Assembly: GCF_025643335.1 (NCBI RefSeq)
Contig: NZ_CP092489.1
Location: forward strand, 4,288,501 to 4,352,500
Origin: Endozoicomonas sp. Mp262
GTDB lineage: Bacteria > Pseudomonadota > Gammaproteobacteria > Pseudomonadales > Endozoicomonadaceae
Length of the DNA stretch: 64,000 nt
Reading direction: 5' to 3'
A program made the translations under genes and the position numbers. This document shows, piece after piece, positions 48,011-57,449 of this stretch. Numbering within the stretch: the first letter of the stretch is position 1; each line of letters begins with the position of its first letter. The notes under the pieces were generated by a model. That model saw only the letters and a list, made by a program, of their open reading frames with translations, was not told the DNA's origin and did no database searches.

Positions 48011-48086
48011 GAGGGTGTCGCAAAAGGTGTTTTGATTCACCACAGCACCCGGTTTTTCACGCTGAACTAAGTTTCGCGACACCCTC
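48011..48086. repeat. 76-bp MITE-like element with 11-bp inverted ends
   Basis: Ends GAGGGTGTCGC and GCGACACCCTC are exact inverted repeats, and ACAA flanks both sides, compatible with a 4-bp target duplication. No coding capacity. Confidence 0.55.
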
Positions 48087-48175
48087 ACAAGCTGCAAAAA
48101 ATTACAATTCACCTTATTCCTTTCCCTTGAAGAATTCTCACGCTTTATTGAGAATACCCACCTGTAACAAATGAT

Positions 48176-48458
48176 TAGGGGCTGTTGACGTTTGATCATG
48201 AGCTCAGTGGCTCGTAAAGCGGTTTTCCCCAAGGAGGACTGGTGCAGGCATAGTTGTTCTACGTCAAGCCAGTCCAACGCAGTCGGAAAGCCGCTTTACG
48301 AGCCACCCGAAGGGCCAAAACCAGCGATTCCGTGCCGTCGTTGCAGTAGCTTGAAAGACGTGAGTACGTGTGACCTTTAGGTTATTCCTGCGCTACTGCG
48401 TCTAGTCACGAAACCGCTGGTTTTGGCTGAGCACACGAGCAAACGTCAACAGCCCCTA
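48176..48458. repeat. 283-bp composite palindromic element with nested hairpins
   Basis: Outer inverted repeats begin TAGGGGCTGTTGACGTTTG and extend about 31 bp with three mismatches. Inside lie two further inverted pairs: GTGGCTCGTAAAGCGG with its complement (48207-48304) and GGCCAAAACCAGCG with its complement (about 48312-48426). The transcript or DNA could fold as a three-way junction. Confidence 0.8.
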
Positions 48459-48570
48459 GTTTCTAGCGTTTTTTTATGGGCGGCAGTTTTGCTCAAACGT
48501 TAGGACGGTGCCGATGATGCAGGCAAAACGTTTGTTAACTATAAAGAATAAAAATCAGAAAGGAATTACC

Positions 48571-50523
48571 ATGACCGAAGCCACCCTTTATCCGGTAAAG
48601 CCAGAGGTTAAGGAAAAAGCCCTGATTGATAATGACCAGTACCTGGATATGTATCAGGAATCCATTATCAACCCCGAAGGTTTTTGGCGGAAACACGGTC
48701 AACGGATAGACTGGTTTCAGCCTTATAATAAAGTTCGCAAGGTCTCCTTTGACGAACACCATGTCAATATTAAATGGTTCTATGACGGAACCACCAATGC
48801 TTCCTACAATTGTCTTGACCGCCACCTTGAAGACAAAGGTGACCAGGTTGCCATTATCTGGGAACCTGATGATGACAATCAGCCCGGCCAAAAAGTCACT
48901 TATAACGAACTCCATGAAAAAGTATCCCGGTTTGCCAATGCGTTGAAAAGCCAGGGTGTCAGGCAAGGTGACGTGGTTGCCATCTATATGCCCATGGTGG
49001 TTGAAGCAGCGGTTGCCATGCTGGCCTGTAGCCGGATCGGTGCCATTCATTCAGTGGTTTTTGGTGGTTTTTCCCCCGAAGCACTGGCCGGACGAATTAT
49101 TGACTCCAGCGCTAAAGTGGTAGTCACTGCCGATGAAGGGGTTAGAGGAGGAAAGAAAATCCCATTAAAAGAAAATGTGGATGAGGCCCTTACCCACCCT
49201 GAGACCCGATCCGTTGAGAAAGTCATTGTTTTCAAGCACACCCATGCGGATATTCCCTGGCATCACCACCGGGATGTCTGCTGGCAGGATCTTGCCCGGC
49301 TAGCCTCACCCCATTGCGAGCCCCGTGAACTCAATGCTGAAGACCCGCTTTTTATTCTGTACACATCTGGCTCAACAGGAAAACCCAAAGGCGTTCTGCA
49401 TACCACAGGTGGCTATCTGGTTTACGCCTCAATGACCTTTGAATATGTGTTTGATTACAAGGATAACGAAGTCTTCTGGTGTAATGCCGATGTGGGCTGG
49501 GTCACCGGGCATTCCTATGTGGTTTACGGCCCCCTGCTTAATGGTGCCACCATTGTCATGCATGAAGGCCTGCCCAATTATCCGGAAACCAACCGACTCA
49601 GTTCCGTTATTGATAAACACCAGGTCAATATCCTTTATACAGCACCAACGGCTATACGCTCCCTGATGGCCCAAGGCAATAAAGCTGTAGAGAACACCCA
49701 TCGAAGTAGCTTAAGGTTACTGGGAAGTGTCGGTGAGCCCATTAACCCTGAAGCCTGGAACTGGTATTACAACACCATTGGGGAATCCCGGTGCCCCATC
49801 GTTGACACCTGGTGGCAGACAGAAACGGGTGGCATTATGATCACCCCGTTTCCCGGAGCCACTGAACTCAAACCGGGCTCAGCCACTCGACCTTTCTTTG
49901 GCGTTCAGCCTGCACTGGTAGATAATATGGGGCGTATTGTGGATGGACCTGCCGAGGGCAACCTGGTCATCATTGATAGCTGGCCCGGGCAGGCGCGCAC
50001 TGTCTATAACGATCATGAACGGTTTATCCAAACCTATTTTTCCACATTTAAGGGCCTTTATTGTACCGGCGATGGAGCCCGTCGTGACAGTGACGGGTTT
50101 TACTGGATTACCGGACGTGTCGATGATGTGTTGAATGTTTCCGGCCATCGAATGGGAACCGCCGAGATAGAGTCTGCCATGGTCGCTCATATGCAGGTGG
50201 CCGAAGCGGCTGTGGTTGGTTTTCCTCACCACATAAAGGGTCAGGGTATTTATGTTTATGTCACGCTGAACAGCGACTCAGTTTATTCAGAAGAGCTTAA
50301 GGATGAATTAAGGAACTGGGTTAGAAAAGAGATTGGCCCCATTGCCACCCCTGATATTATCCAGTGGGCTCCCGGCCTTCCCAAAACCCGTTCCGGAAAA
50401 ATAATGCGGCGGATCTTACGAAAGATCGCAACAGGGGAAAATGACAACCTGGGCGATATTTCTACCCTGGCTGATCCTGATGTTGTTGATCACTTGATTA
50501 AAAACAGGGCATTAACCAGCTAA
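48571..50523 (+). CDS. acs: Acetyl-CoA synthetase
   Basis: AMP-forming acetate activation, 650 residues from the ATG at 48571 ([10 protein letters not shown]), preceded by AAAGGAA; an in-frame ATG at 48508 is less likely. Motifs: [17 protein letters not shown] (P-loop-like A3), [10 protein letters not shown] (A5), [18 protein letters not shown] (A8) and [11 protein letters not shown] with the acetyl-regulated lysine. Immediately downstream of the ErdR-like regulator. Complete. Confidence 0.97.
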   Translation: MTEATLYPVKPEVKEKALIDNDQYLDMYQESIINPEGFWRKHGQRIDWFQPYNKVRKVSFDEHHVNIKWFYDGTTNASYNCLDRHLEDKGDQVAIIWEPDDDNQPGQKVTYNELHEKVSRFANALKSQGVRQGDVVAIYMPMVVEAAVAMLACSRIGAIHSVVFGGFSPEALAGRIIDSSAKVVVTADEGVRGGKKIPLKENVDEALTHPETRSVEKVIVFKHTHADIPWHHHRDVCWQDLARLASPHCEPRELNAEDPLFILYTSGSTGKPKGVLHTTGGYLVYASMTFEYVFDYKDNEVFWCNADVGWVTGHSYVVYGPLLNGATIVMHEGLPNYPETNRLSSVIDKHQVNILYTAPTAIRSLMAQGNKAVENTHRSSLRLLGSVGEPINPEAWNWYYNTIGESRCPIVDTWWQTETGGIMITPFPGATELKPGSATRPFFGVQPALVDNMGRIVDGPAEGNLVIIDSWPGQARTVYNDHERFIQTYFSTFKGLYCTGDGARRDSDGFYWITGRVDDVLNVSGHRMGTAEIESAMVAHMQVAEAAVVGFPHHIKGQGIYVYVTLNSDSVYSEELKDELRNWVRKEIGPIATPDIIQWAPGLPKTRSGKIMRRILRKIATGENDNLGDISTLADPDVVDHLIKNRALTS

Positions 50524-50790
50524 AGGCTTTTGAAGGGCTTGATGGTTTTACTGTATAAACGTCAACGCCCTTTTATAGCAGTGGACAGTGAGCAGTGATT
50601 ATAGTTTTTTAGCTTTGTCTGCGGTGGGAAACGGAGTATTTAACAAATTAGTCTTATCTATCTATTGCCATTTGTTTATTGACATTACAAATAACAAACC
50701 TATAATGCAGCCTCATTCGAGACAGAGCCAAGCCATCTCACATTGATTAAGCAGCGTGAGATTAGCGGGGTACTGTCCAAAAAGATTTGT
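50524..50790 (+). promoter_or_regulatory. Leader of the tRNA-fMet array
   Basis: 267 bp between acs and the array; carries the consensus promoter described separately. Confidence 0.5.
50679..50706 (+). promoter_or_regulatory. Consensus σ70 promoter of the tRNA-fMet array
   Basis: TTGACA, 16-base spacer, TATAAT: both hexamers are perfect. The first tRNA starts 85 bases downstream. Confidence 0.85.
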
Positions 50791-50867
<77 letters not shown>

Positions 50868-50924
50868 GTTTTAATGCAATAGATAAGTCAGACAGTTATC
50901 TATTGTCAGCAAGAGAGTTTCTGT

Positions 50925-51001
<77 letters not shown>

Positions 51002-51058
51002 GTTTTAGCGCAATAGATAAGTCAGACAGTTATCTATTGTCAGCAAGAGAGTTTCTGT

Positions 51059-51135
<77 letters not shown>

Positions 51136-51192
51136 GTTTTAGCGCAATAGATAAGTCAGACAGTTATCTATTGTCAGCAAGAGAGTTTCTGT

Positions 51193-51269
<77 letters not shown>

Positions 51270-51326
51270 GTTTTAGCGCAATAGATAAGTCAGACAGTTA
51301 TCTATTGTCAGCAAGAGAGTTTCTGT

Positions 51327-51403
<77 letters not shown>

Positions 51404-51411
51404 CTAATATA

Positions 51412-51438
51412 AACCGGCTAGCAAGCCGGTTTTTTTTT
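51412..51438 (+). terminator. Terminator of the tRNA-fMet array
   Basis: Eight-base stem AACCGGCT/AGCCGGTT with loop AGCA and eight T residues. Confidence 0.9.
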
Positions 51439-51453
51439 GTCTTGAAAGCACGA

Positions 51454-52338
51454 ATGCAACCAACCATTACCCCTTGCACAAAAAAGAGAGCGCTGGTCGT
51501 CGAAGGTGGCGGTATGCGCGGCGTGTTCACAGCAGGCGTGCTCGATGCCTTCCATGACAAAAGATTCCGTCATTTCGATGCCTATTATGGCGTTTCCGCT
51601 GGTGCACTCAATCTGACTTCATTTATCTCCGGTCAACGGGGAAGAAATCTTGAGATATATACAGGTCTTTGCCAGAACCCGAAATTTATTAGCCTCTCAC
51701 GTTTTTTGAGAGGTGGTCATTTATTCGACCTTGATTTTTTCTTTGAAAAGATTAATCGCCAACACTCCCTTGATTACAGACGGTTTAAACAAGGGCTGGC
51801 CTCAAGGGCTTTTTATACGGTAACCACCTGCACAGATACAGGCGTACCCACATACCTTGATATTTCAGAAGATACCCGGCAGGAAACACTAACGACAGTT
51901 CTCAAAGCAAGCAGTGCCCTGCCAATGATTTACCGGAATGCCATTAAGGTAGACAACAAGTATCTCATGGATGGCAGCCTTTCGGATCCATTACCCGTCA
52001 TGAAGGCTATAGAGGATGGTTACAACGATATTATTATCATCAGAACGCGGCCAGTTAATGAACATAAAAAAGCATCAACCACTGGAAGGCTACTGGCCTG
52101 GCAGTACAGAAGCAAGCCCGTTATATCCGAGCTGATTCAACAGCAAGACTCCATCTATAATAACAGCATTGATGATTTGCATGGCTTTAATGAAAAAGAG
52201 GGTATAACCATCACTCAGGTAGCCCCACAAAGCCCATTGAGCAGTTCCCGTAACACACGAGACAGAGCCAAGCTTGTGGCTGACTATCATTTGGGCTATA
52301 CCGAGGGATATGCCCTAACAGAGAAAATGGCAAAATAG
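51454..52338 (+). CDS. Patatin-like phospholipase
   Basis: 294 residues from the ATG at 51454; an in-frame TTG at 51442 is also possible. Patatin motifs: oxyanion GGGMRGVF, catalytic Ser in GVSAGAL (GxSxG), catalytic Asp in DGSLSDPLP (DG-A/G). The C-terminal region resembles the YjjU group. No signal peptide, so probably cytosolic or membrane-associated. Starts only 16 bases after the array terminator, without a strong ribosome site. Confidence 0.85.
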   Translation: MQPTITPCTKKRALVVEGGGMRGVFTAGVLDAFHDKRFRHFDAYYGVSAGALNLTSFISGQRGRNLEIYTGLCQNPKFISLSRFLRGGHLFDLDFFFEKINRQHSLDYRRFKQGLASRAFYTVTTCTDTGVPTYLDISEDTRQETLTTVLKASSALPMIYRNAIKVDNKYLMDGSLSDPLPVMKAIEDGYNDIIIIRTRPVNEHKKASTTGRLLAWQYRSKPVISELIQQQDSIYNNSIDDLHGFNEKEGITITQVAPQSPLSSSRNTRDRAKLVADYHLGYTEGYALTEKMAK

Positions 52339-52535
52339 AAACCGCTGAAGGCTAATGAATTTAAACCTTATGGCGGCTTTATCATTGGATGAAACTCTCA
52401 TGTTGACCAGTGGTGAACCCTCTGCATTTCTTATTCTGTATGGGGTTCCAATATTTTAACCATCAGCAAGAATATCGAAAGCTACCCCCAGAGACAAAAC
52501 CACCATTTTGGTTTTACTGACAAAATACGTCCTGT

Positions 52536-52568
52536 GAACTTATTGGGAACTTATTGGGAACTTATTGG
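52536..52568. repeat. Three tandem copies of an 11-bp unit
   Basis: GAACTTATTGG repeated three times without interruption, 38 bases before the start of the disrupted gene. Confidence 0.8.
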
Positions 52569-52605
52569 TCAGAAAAGCAATTAGATAAAAAATTCTGGTT
52601 TATTT

Positions 52606-53070
52606 ATGCGTAACATAAAGCTTCTTTTACTTGTTCAATTAGTATTATTTCAATATTTTTCCACCACAGCCAAAGCATTTCCCGTGACAAATGACCCTAT
52701 TACGATTGTCACTTCCGATAATGTTAACCTAGGCTATAAAGCCTATGTTCAGAACTTAGCTGATTTATTTAGTCATAACTTTAAAGACAGGAAGATAAGA
52801 GTCATTTTTGAAGGTTCAGGTGGATCAGTTGGACATGAAAGACCTATCGAGAATAAAGACTTATTTCAATTTTCAAATGATGTTGAGGTATTATGGCTAC
52901 CTTCTTATTATCACAATCATCATTTTGGCTATTTATGGGAAGATGATTTTAAAAAGGCTCAGCAGTGGATTGACGAATCATCAACAGTAATAATAGGCAT
53001 CTTCTGGGTGGCAGATAATATACAAATGGGTGAAAGTCTCAAATTGACCGAGCTTCTTCAGCTTGCCAAC
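52606..53070 (+). pseudogene. Signal-peptide protein, 5' part (interrupted by an insertion sequence)
   Basis: First about 155 codons of a gene split by the ISKra4-type element. Signal peptide about 1-24 (IKLLLLVQLVLFQYFSTTAKA|F). The body begins ITIVTSDNVNLGYKAYVQNL and includes RVIFEGSGGSVGHERPIEN. The frame runs a few codons into the element before a stop. The 3' part resumes at about 54634. Together they would encode a protein of about 530 residues with N-terminal signal and C-terminal membrane anchor. The layout and a VTSNQSLFLAITLNKLPIYS segment in the second half recall GT-B glycosyltransferases, a weak suggestion only. Confidence 0.75.
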
Positions 53071-54633
53071 CGGGGAAAGTAGTAGGCAGCTATTTTTTCA
53101 ATGCTTAAACAGAAGGCAGCCAATCACAGGTATGATGTTGATAGCACACAACACCTTGCCAGTGAGAGGCCGCCCCATGGAAGTATGTCAGCTACGGACT
53201 GAAGCCGCCACCATTTCTTGTGATGCGATTCAACGGTTAGGCCACCAATTGCAGGCTCTGCGAGAGTCTGGCAATCCTATCAGGCACTTTGAAGAGTTTG
53301 AGCAGACCGTTAATGCTCTCTTTAATCAAGCTCAGCAAGATTTTTTAGCAGAGGCGCTGGCTGAGCTTGATATTGATACCCCAGCTATTGAGGTCAGCGG
53401 GATCACTTATAAGCAGGTGTTGCGCAGTTATAAAACCTACCAGACAGCGGTTGGTTCAGTCCGGGTTATGCGAACACTTTACCGTAACGGCAAAGAGCCG
53501 TGTATCGTGCCCATGGAGTTGAAAGCCGGGATCGTGGAAGGCTTCTGGACGCCTCGGGCTGCAAAGCAAGCTGCCTGGGTTGTTGCTCAAATGTCTCCCG
53601 GTGAAGCAAAAAGCCTCCTTGATCTCATGGGAGGTATGTCTCCCTCAGAAAGCAGTCTTGCTCGTTTCCCCAGGCAATTTAATACTCAGTGGGAACAGCA
53701 CCGTGAGCCTTTTGAAGAGATGCTTATTGAGAAACTTAACGTGCCCACCAATGCGGTCACAGTAGCCGCCTCCCTGGATGGCGTTATGCTGCCCATGAAA
53801 GATGGCAAACGAGTAGAAAAGCGAGCCAGGAGCGCTTCTGAAGGCAAACGGACTCAAGGGCCAACAGGTTGCAAGGAGGCCAGTTGCGGAACTTTGTCGT
53901 TTTACGATCAACAGGGGGAGCGTTTATCAACAGTCCGCATAGGACGAATGCCAGAAACTAAAAAACTCACACTCAAGCAGTCTTTGTCAGCACTATTGCA
54001 AGAAGCGTTGCGACAAAAGCCACAGCTGTCACTGGTCAAAGTCGCTGATGGCGCCAAGGACAACTGGTCATACCTTTCCCAGGAACTACCAGCGGGTGTT
54101 GAGGTTATTGATTACTACCACGCAGCCGATCACCTGAAGAAAGCATTTGACCAGGCTTATGGAGAAAACAGCATCAAGTCCAAAGAAAAGTTTGTCACTT
54201 ACCGACACGTCCTAAAAGAGGAACTCGATGGGGTTGAGCGCATTATTAAAGCCCTGGCTTATCAGCATAAAAAGCATCCGCGCCGCTCAAAATTAAAGAC
54301 CGAGCTGGAGTATTTCAGAAAAAATCGCCAGCGTATGCGCTATGCTGAACACTTGTCGAATAACCTTCCGATCGGCTCTGGTGTGGTAGAGGCAGCCTGT
54401 AAAACCTTGGTTACCCAGCGGATGAAGTGCTCAGGTATGCGCTGGCGAAATCCGGGTGGTCAGGGCGTATTGACGCTTCGGTCATTAGTTCAGAGCCACT
54501 GGTTTGAAAATGGCTGGAAGTTATTTGCTGCAACTTATTGCGGGAAAGTCACCAAGGCTGCTACAAGCAATGTCATACCATTCCCAGAGAAAGGTGGCAG
54601 TGTTTAGTTGTGGTCAATATGAGACTTTCACCC
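53071..54633 (+). mobile_element. ISKra4-family insertion sequence
   Basis: About 1.56 kb. Ends proposed from short imperfect inverted repeats GGGGAAAGT (53072) and ACTTTCACCC (54624-54633) that flank a single transposase gene and coincide with where the host reading frame breaks. I could not find a clear target-site duplication, so the exact borders are uncertain by a few bases. Confidence 0.7.
53177..54607 (+). CDS. Transposase, ISKra4 family
   Basis: 476 residues from MEVCQLRTE at 53177 (GAGAGG upstream). Family signatures: AASLDGVMLPMKDG (first catalytic Asp), VKVADGAKDNWSYL (second Asp), DYYHAADHLKKAF and the C-terminal GSGVVEAACKTLVTQRMK SGMRW-type block with the catalytic Glu. The frame is intact, so the element may still be active. 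It is the only insertion sequence with a transposase in the window. Confidence 0.9.
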   Translation: MEVCQLRTEAATISCDAIQRLGHQLQALRESGNPIRHFEEFEQTVNALFNQAQQDFLAEALAELDIDTPAIEVSGITYKQVLRSYKTYQTAVGSVRVMRTLYRNGKEPCIVPMELKAGIVEGFWTPRAAKQAAWVVAQMSPGEAKSLLDLMGGMSPSESSLARFPRQFNTQWEQHREPFEEMLIEKLNVPTNAVTVAASLDGVMLPMKDGKRVEKRARSASEGKRTQGPTGCKEASCGTLSFYDQQGERLSTVRIGRMPETKKLTLKQSLSALLQEALRQKPQLSLVKVADGAKDNWSYLSQELPAGVEVIDYYHAADHLKKAFDQAYGENSIKSKEKFVTYRHVLKEELDGVERIIKALAYQHKKHPRRSKLKTELEYFRKNRQRMRYAEHLSNNLPIGSGVVEAACKTLVTQRMKCSGMRWRNPGGQGVLTLRSLVQSHWFENGWKLFAATYCGKVTKAATSNVIPFPEKGGSV

Positions 54634-55761
54634 ATACAAATCCCCAGAAATAAATGTATAGATGTCGGCGTAATAGAAAGCCCTGTACGCCCTTGCAAAT
54701 GCAAGGACTCAGTTAAACTGGGTCTTGGTAAAGATCGTGATGGAATATTGATAGCCCCTCACGTTCTAAATAAAGTGAGGAAAGGCAAAGACATGAGAGG
54801 GTTTTCAAAGGATTTCAAAGCCGCTTTAGACCAGCACCCAAAACTTGGCGATATTCTTAATCAGTCAAAAAGAAGTGATGGGAAACCTCATTATTATATG
54901 GCATATAAGCATACAGAAGATGCATTCGGTGAATTCGTTGCATTAGCGGGTTATATGGAAGAGGATGAACAGGACTTTTGGGTGTTGTCCAATATGGATG
55001 AGAGTACAGTGAATCATCCGGTATTTAAAAAATTACTTAGAGAGAATGGTATAGCAAACGTTGTATTTCACACCCAGTCATATGAGGTTAAAAATATATC
55101 CCTGGAAGAAAACCCGTCAGGAAAGACAGCCCATCTTGTTCATTTACCACTACTGGTTGACAACCAGTATACCGCCCTTTTTGCCTTATCAGAAGAAGTT
55201 GTGGGAGTAACCAGCAATCAAAGCCTTTTCCTGGCCATTACATTAAATAAACTTCCCATCTACTCACCTTTTGCTCCTTTTCAAGAGCGGGTAAATCCTG
55301 AGCTTGCAAAATTTGGGCAATCTGTATTTGCCGGTGTTTTTAAAAATGAAATTGACCCTTACCAAAAAGCATTGATAGCAAAACAAAATATCCAACACTT
55401 AGCGCGGTGGCGTAAAGACATTATGACCAATAAAGTTGTTAACAGGATCCTTGTTAACAAAACTAAAAATTTTAATCGTGCCGAGGGTTCGGGATACCCT
55501 GCCGGCCTTCCTGATAGCAACTGCCGTAACGTCACCGGTGAAAATTTACGGCTGCTGACTCACCCGCCCTTGCAACCGACGCCTGCTACTATCTCTACAT
55601 TCAGTGCTGCTAGGGATTATTCAACGCCATTTACGCCAGAGCATCAGTTATACCTTCCTTCCCATAGCCATAACATTAGCAGCGCTGCAATGCCCTTCGC
55701 TACGGTTATAATAACGGCAATGATTGCTATCTATGTCAAATGGTTCAAGAGACGAGCATAA
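54634..55761 (+). pseudogene. 3' part of the interrupted signal-peptide protein, with C-terminal membrane anchor
   Basis: Continues the gene at 52606. The reading frame is open from inside the insertion sequence to 55761. Features: IPRNKCIDVGVIESPVRPCKC near the junction, GILIAPHVLNKVRKGKDM, a VGVTSNQSLFLAITLNKLPIYS block (GT-B-like donor-site flavour, low confidence), then a Pro/Thr-rich stretch and a terminal helix AAMPFATVIITAMIAIY followed by KWFKRRA, a stop-transfer pattern. Whether the downstream part is still expressed from within the element is unknown. Confidence 0.75.
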
Positions 55762-55983
55762 GCAACGGATAAAACATATGCTCTGCACCCAGCGTGCACT
55801 AAAATTCTATCGCATAGCCTGTCATAACAGAAAATCCCATTTAGCGCATAAAGACATAGACCCTCTATACTTCTTGCCAGGAGTTGTTGAAGCTTCCCCA
55901 TAAAACCGGATCCTGGTGAAAGCACCCTATAACACCTCCCTGAACAAAAAAAACTGGATATTCATCAATTGTGAGGACCGATC

Positions 55984-56562
55984 ATGAGCAAACAGGTTCT
56001 TGTCCCCATAGCCGATGGCTGTGAAGAAATCGAAGCTGTTACGATTATCGACACACTGCGACGGGCAGGAGCCCGTGTCACAGTGGCAAGCTGTCAAGCT
56101 GATGGCTCAATGGATATTACCGCATCCCGGGGAGTACAGCTGAAAGCAGAGTGTCATATAGAATCATGCGGACAGGCACTGTATCAGCTTATTGCACTGC
56201 CCGGCGGAATGCCTGGTGCTGAACACTTAAGGGACTGCCCCCATCTAACTTCACTGCTAAAAGCACAGCAAAAAGCCAATCGCTGGTATGCTGCGATTTG
56301 TGCCTCACCAGCAATAGTACTTTCTCACCACGGCTTACTCGACAATGTCAAGGCAACCTGCTATCCGAGCTTTCTTGATGAACTGGAAGGCGCCATGCCC
56401 CAACTTGGAGCTTCAGTGGTGGTTGACCAGCACAAACATGTTATTACCGCCCAGGGCCCTGGCAATGCCTTTAGTTTTTCCTTCAAACTGATTGATATGC
56501 TATACGGAAAAGATACTTATCGGCCAATCGCCAAACAGCTGATTGCTGATTGGGCTCTTTAG
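55984..56562 (+). CDS. DJ-1/PfpI family protein (YajL-like)
   Basis: 192 residues. The nucleophilic cysteine is in YAAICASPAIVL and the conserved Glu in DGCEEIEAVT; LPGGMPGAEHLRD is the usual second loop. Family members are proposed protein deglycases/chaperones against oxidative and carbonyl stress; the exact activity is debated. GAGGACCG lies before the ATG. Confidence 0.92.
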   Translation: MSKQVLVPIADGCEEIEAVTIIDTLRRAGARVTVASCQADGSMDITASRGVQLKAECHIESCGQALYQLIALPGGMPGAEHLRDCPHLTSLLKAQQKANRWYAAICASPAIVLSHHGLLDNVKATCYPSFLDELEGAMPQLGASVVVDQHKHVITAQGPGNAFSFSFKLIDMLYGKDTYRPIAKQLIADWAL

Positions 56563-56911
56563 TACCCTCAATGCTAAACCGCGCCCAGTTCGAGAACCGT
56601 AATTTTATGGAACTGTGAGGGGCGCGCTTTAGTAATCCCTTCGCTTAATGAGCACGCCTGGAATATCCTGCCTTCAAACAGGCTTGAGTTTAGTGCGACA
56701 CCAACCTTGTGTCGTACGTTTGGTATACTCCCCTTGGTATCACCTCACCATCTATGACCTCATAACTCATTGAGTCCTTCATAATCACTCTGACTTTAAT
56801 TTTCTTTATTCATACTTGAACGCAACCCAATAACTATGTGTAAAATACGTATAAGGGTTTACCGAGACAGCAGGGAAGCCTGGAGCAAAATCCTGATCGA
56901 GAGGTATGAAT
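56563..56911. other. Gap with dispersed repeat
   Basis: 349 bp. Holds family 2 copy B (56573-56694) and the upstream region of the next gene; nothing else recognised. Confidence 0.5.
56573..56694. repeat. Dispersed repeat, family 2 copy B
   Basis: Matches 22047-22167 along its length (CTAAACCGCGCCC, then GCGCGCTTTAGTAATC and TTCGCTTAAT blocks). Confidence 0.75.
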
Positions 56912-57313
56912 ATGGAAAGTATATTAGTGATGATTTTCTGCGCCCTGGCCCTGTACTACCTCAGCCGGAGGCAAGACCAGGTAGCTGAATCCCTGATTGG
57001 CGAGGAATTTGATCGTTTTGAACGCATTTATAATAGTGTCACCTATTCCTGTCACGATGCTACCGTTGTTAGGAAATCGCTCCACAGCTCAGTGGCATTA
57101 CCCATAGTTCCTTCACCCAACTACCATGCCAGGGCTCTTTGCCTGACAGAAGAAGGACACTGGTTCTGGTTCGATGCCAGTATCCGCTACATGAAATTAA
57201 GCCACACCCGCATTACCCCAACAACCCAGGATGAAGCTCTTGAAGCATTGAAAGATGACCCGGAAATTCTGCAGAGATACTTTCCGAACTTTGGCCAAAA
57301 GCCTTCAGCATAA
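56912..57313 (+). CDS. Membrane-anchored hypothetical protein
   Basis: 133 residues. One N-terminal helix (ILVMIFCALALYYL) then a soluble domain with Trp/His-rich GHWFWFDASIRYMKLSH and an acidic C terminus. No family recognised. The ATG at 56912 is preceded by GAGAGG at a good distance; an ATG six bases earlier would place the ribosome site too close. Confidence 0.7.
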   Translation: MESILVMIFCALALYYLSRRQDQVAESLIGEEFDRFERIYNSVTYSCHDATVVRKSLHSSVALPIVPSPNYHARALCLTEEGHWFWFDASIRYMKLSHTRITPTTQDEALEALKDDPEILQRYFPNFGQKPSA

Positions 57314-57385
57314 TCCGAATATTTCATAAGGCCTCTGATAGCCCATCAAACGACCAAATTAATATCGTTTTATGAAATATCCGGA
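57314..57385. repeat. Palindromic repeat, family 1 copy B
   Basis: Arms TCCGAATATTTCATAA and TTATGAAATATCCGGA enclose 40 bases. Same arm sequence as 21995-22046. Confidence 0.75.
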
Positions 57386-57390
57386 TCACA

Positions 57391-57421
57391 AAATAAGCCG
57401 CCAATTCTGGCGGCTTATTTA
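57391..57421. terminator. Terminator of fadD (bidirectional)
   Basis: Stem AAATAAGCCGCCA/TGGCGGCTTATTT with a 4-5 base loop. AT-rich lower stem acts as the T-tract on either strand. Confidence 0.8.
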
Positions 57422-57449
57422 TTCCCTGTCTGAAAGGCTACCAGGAGTC

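Larger units (their letters stand above)
47867..48570. other. 704-bp gap upstream of acs holding two MITE-like elements
   Basis: Contains a 76-bp element at 48011-48086 and a 283-bp composite palindrome at 48176-48458, and presumably the acs promoter. Confidence 0.6.

Noticed and set aside
47981-48277. 98-codon minus-strand ORF upstream of acs
   Set aside because: It spans the two palindromic elements; the frame is a by-product of repeat sequence.
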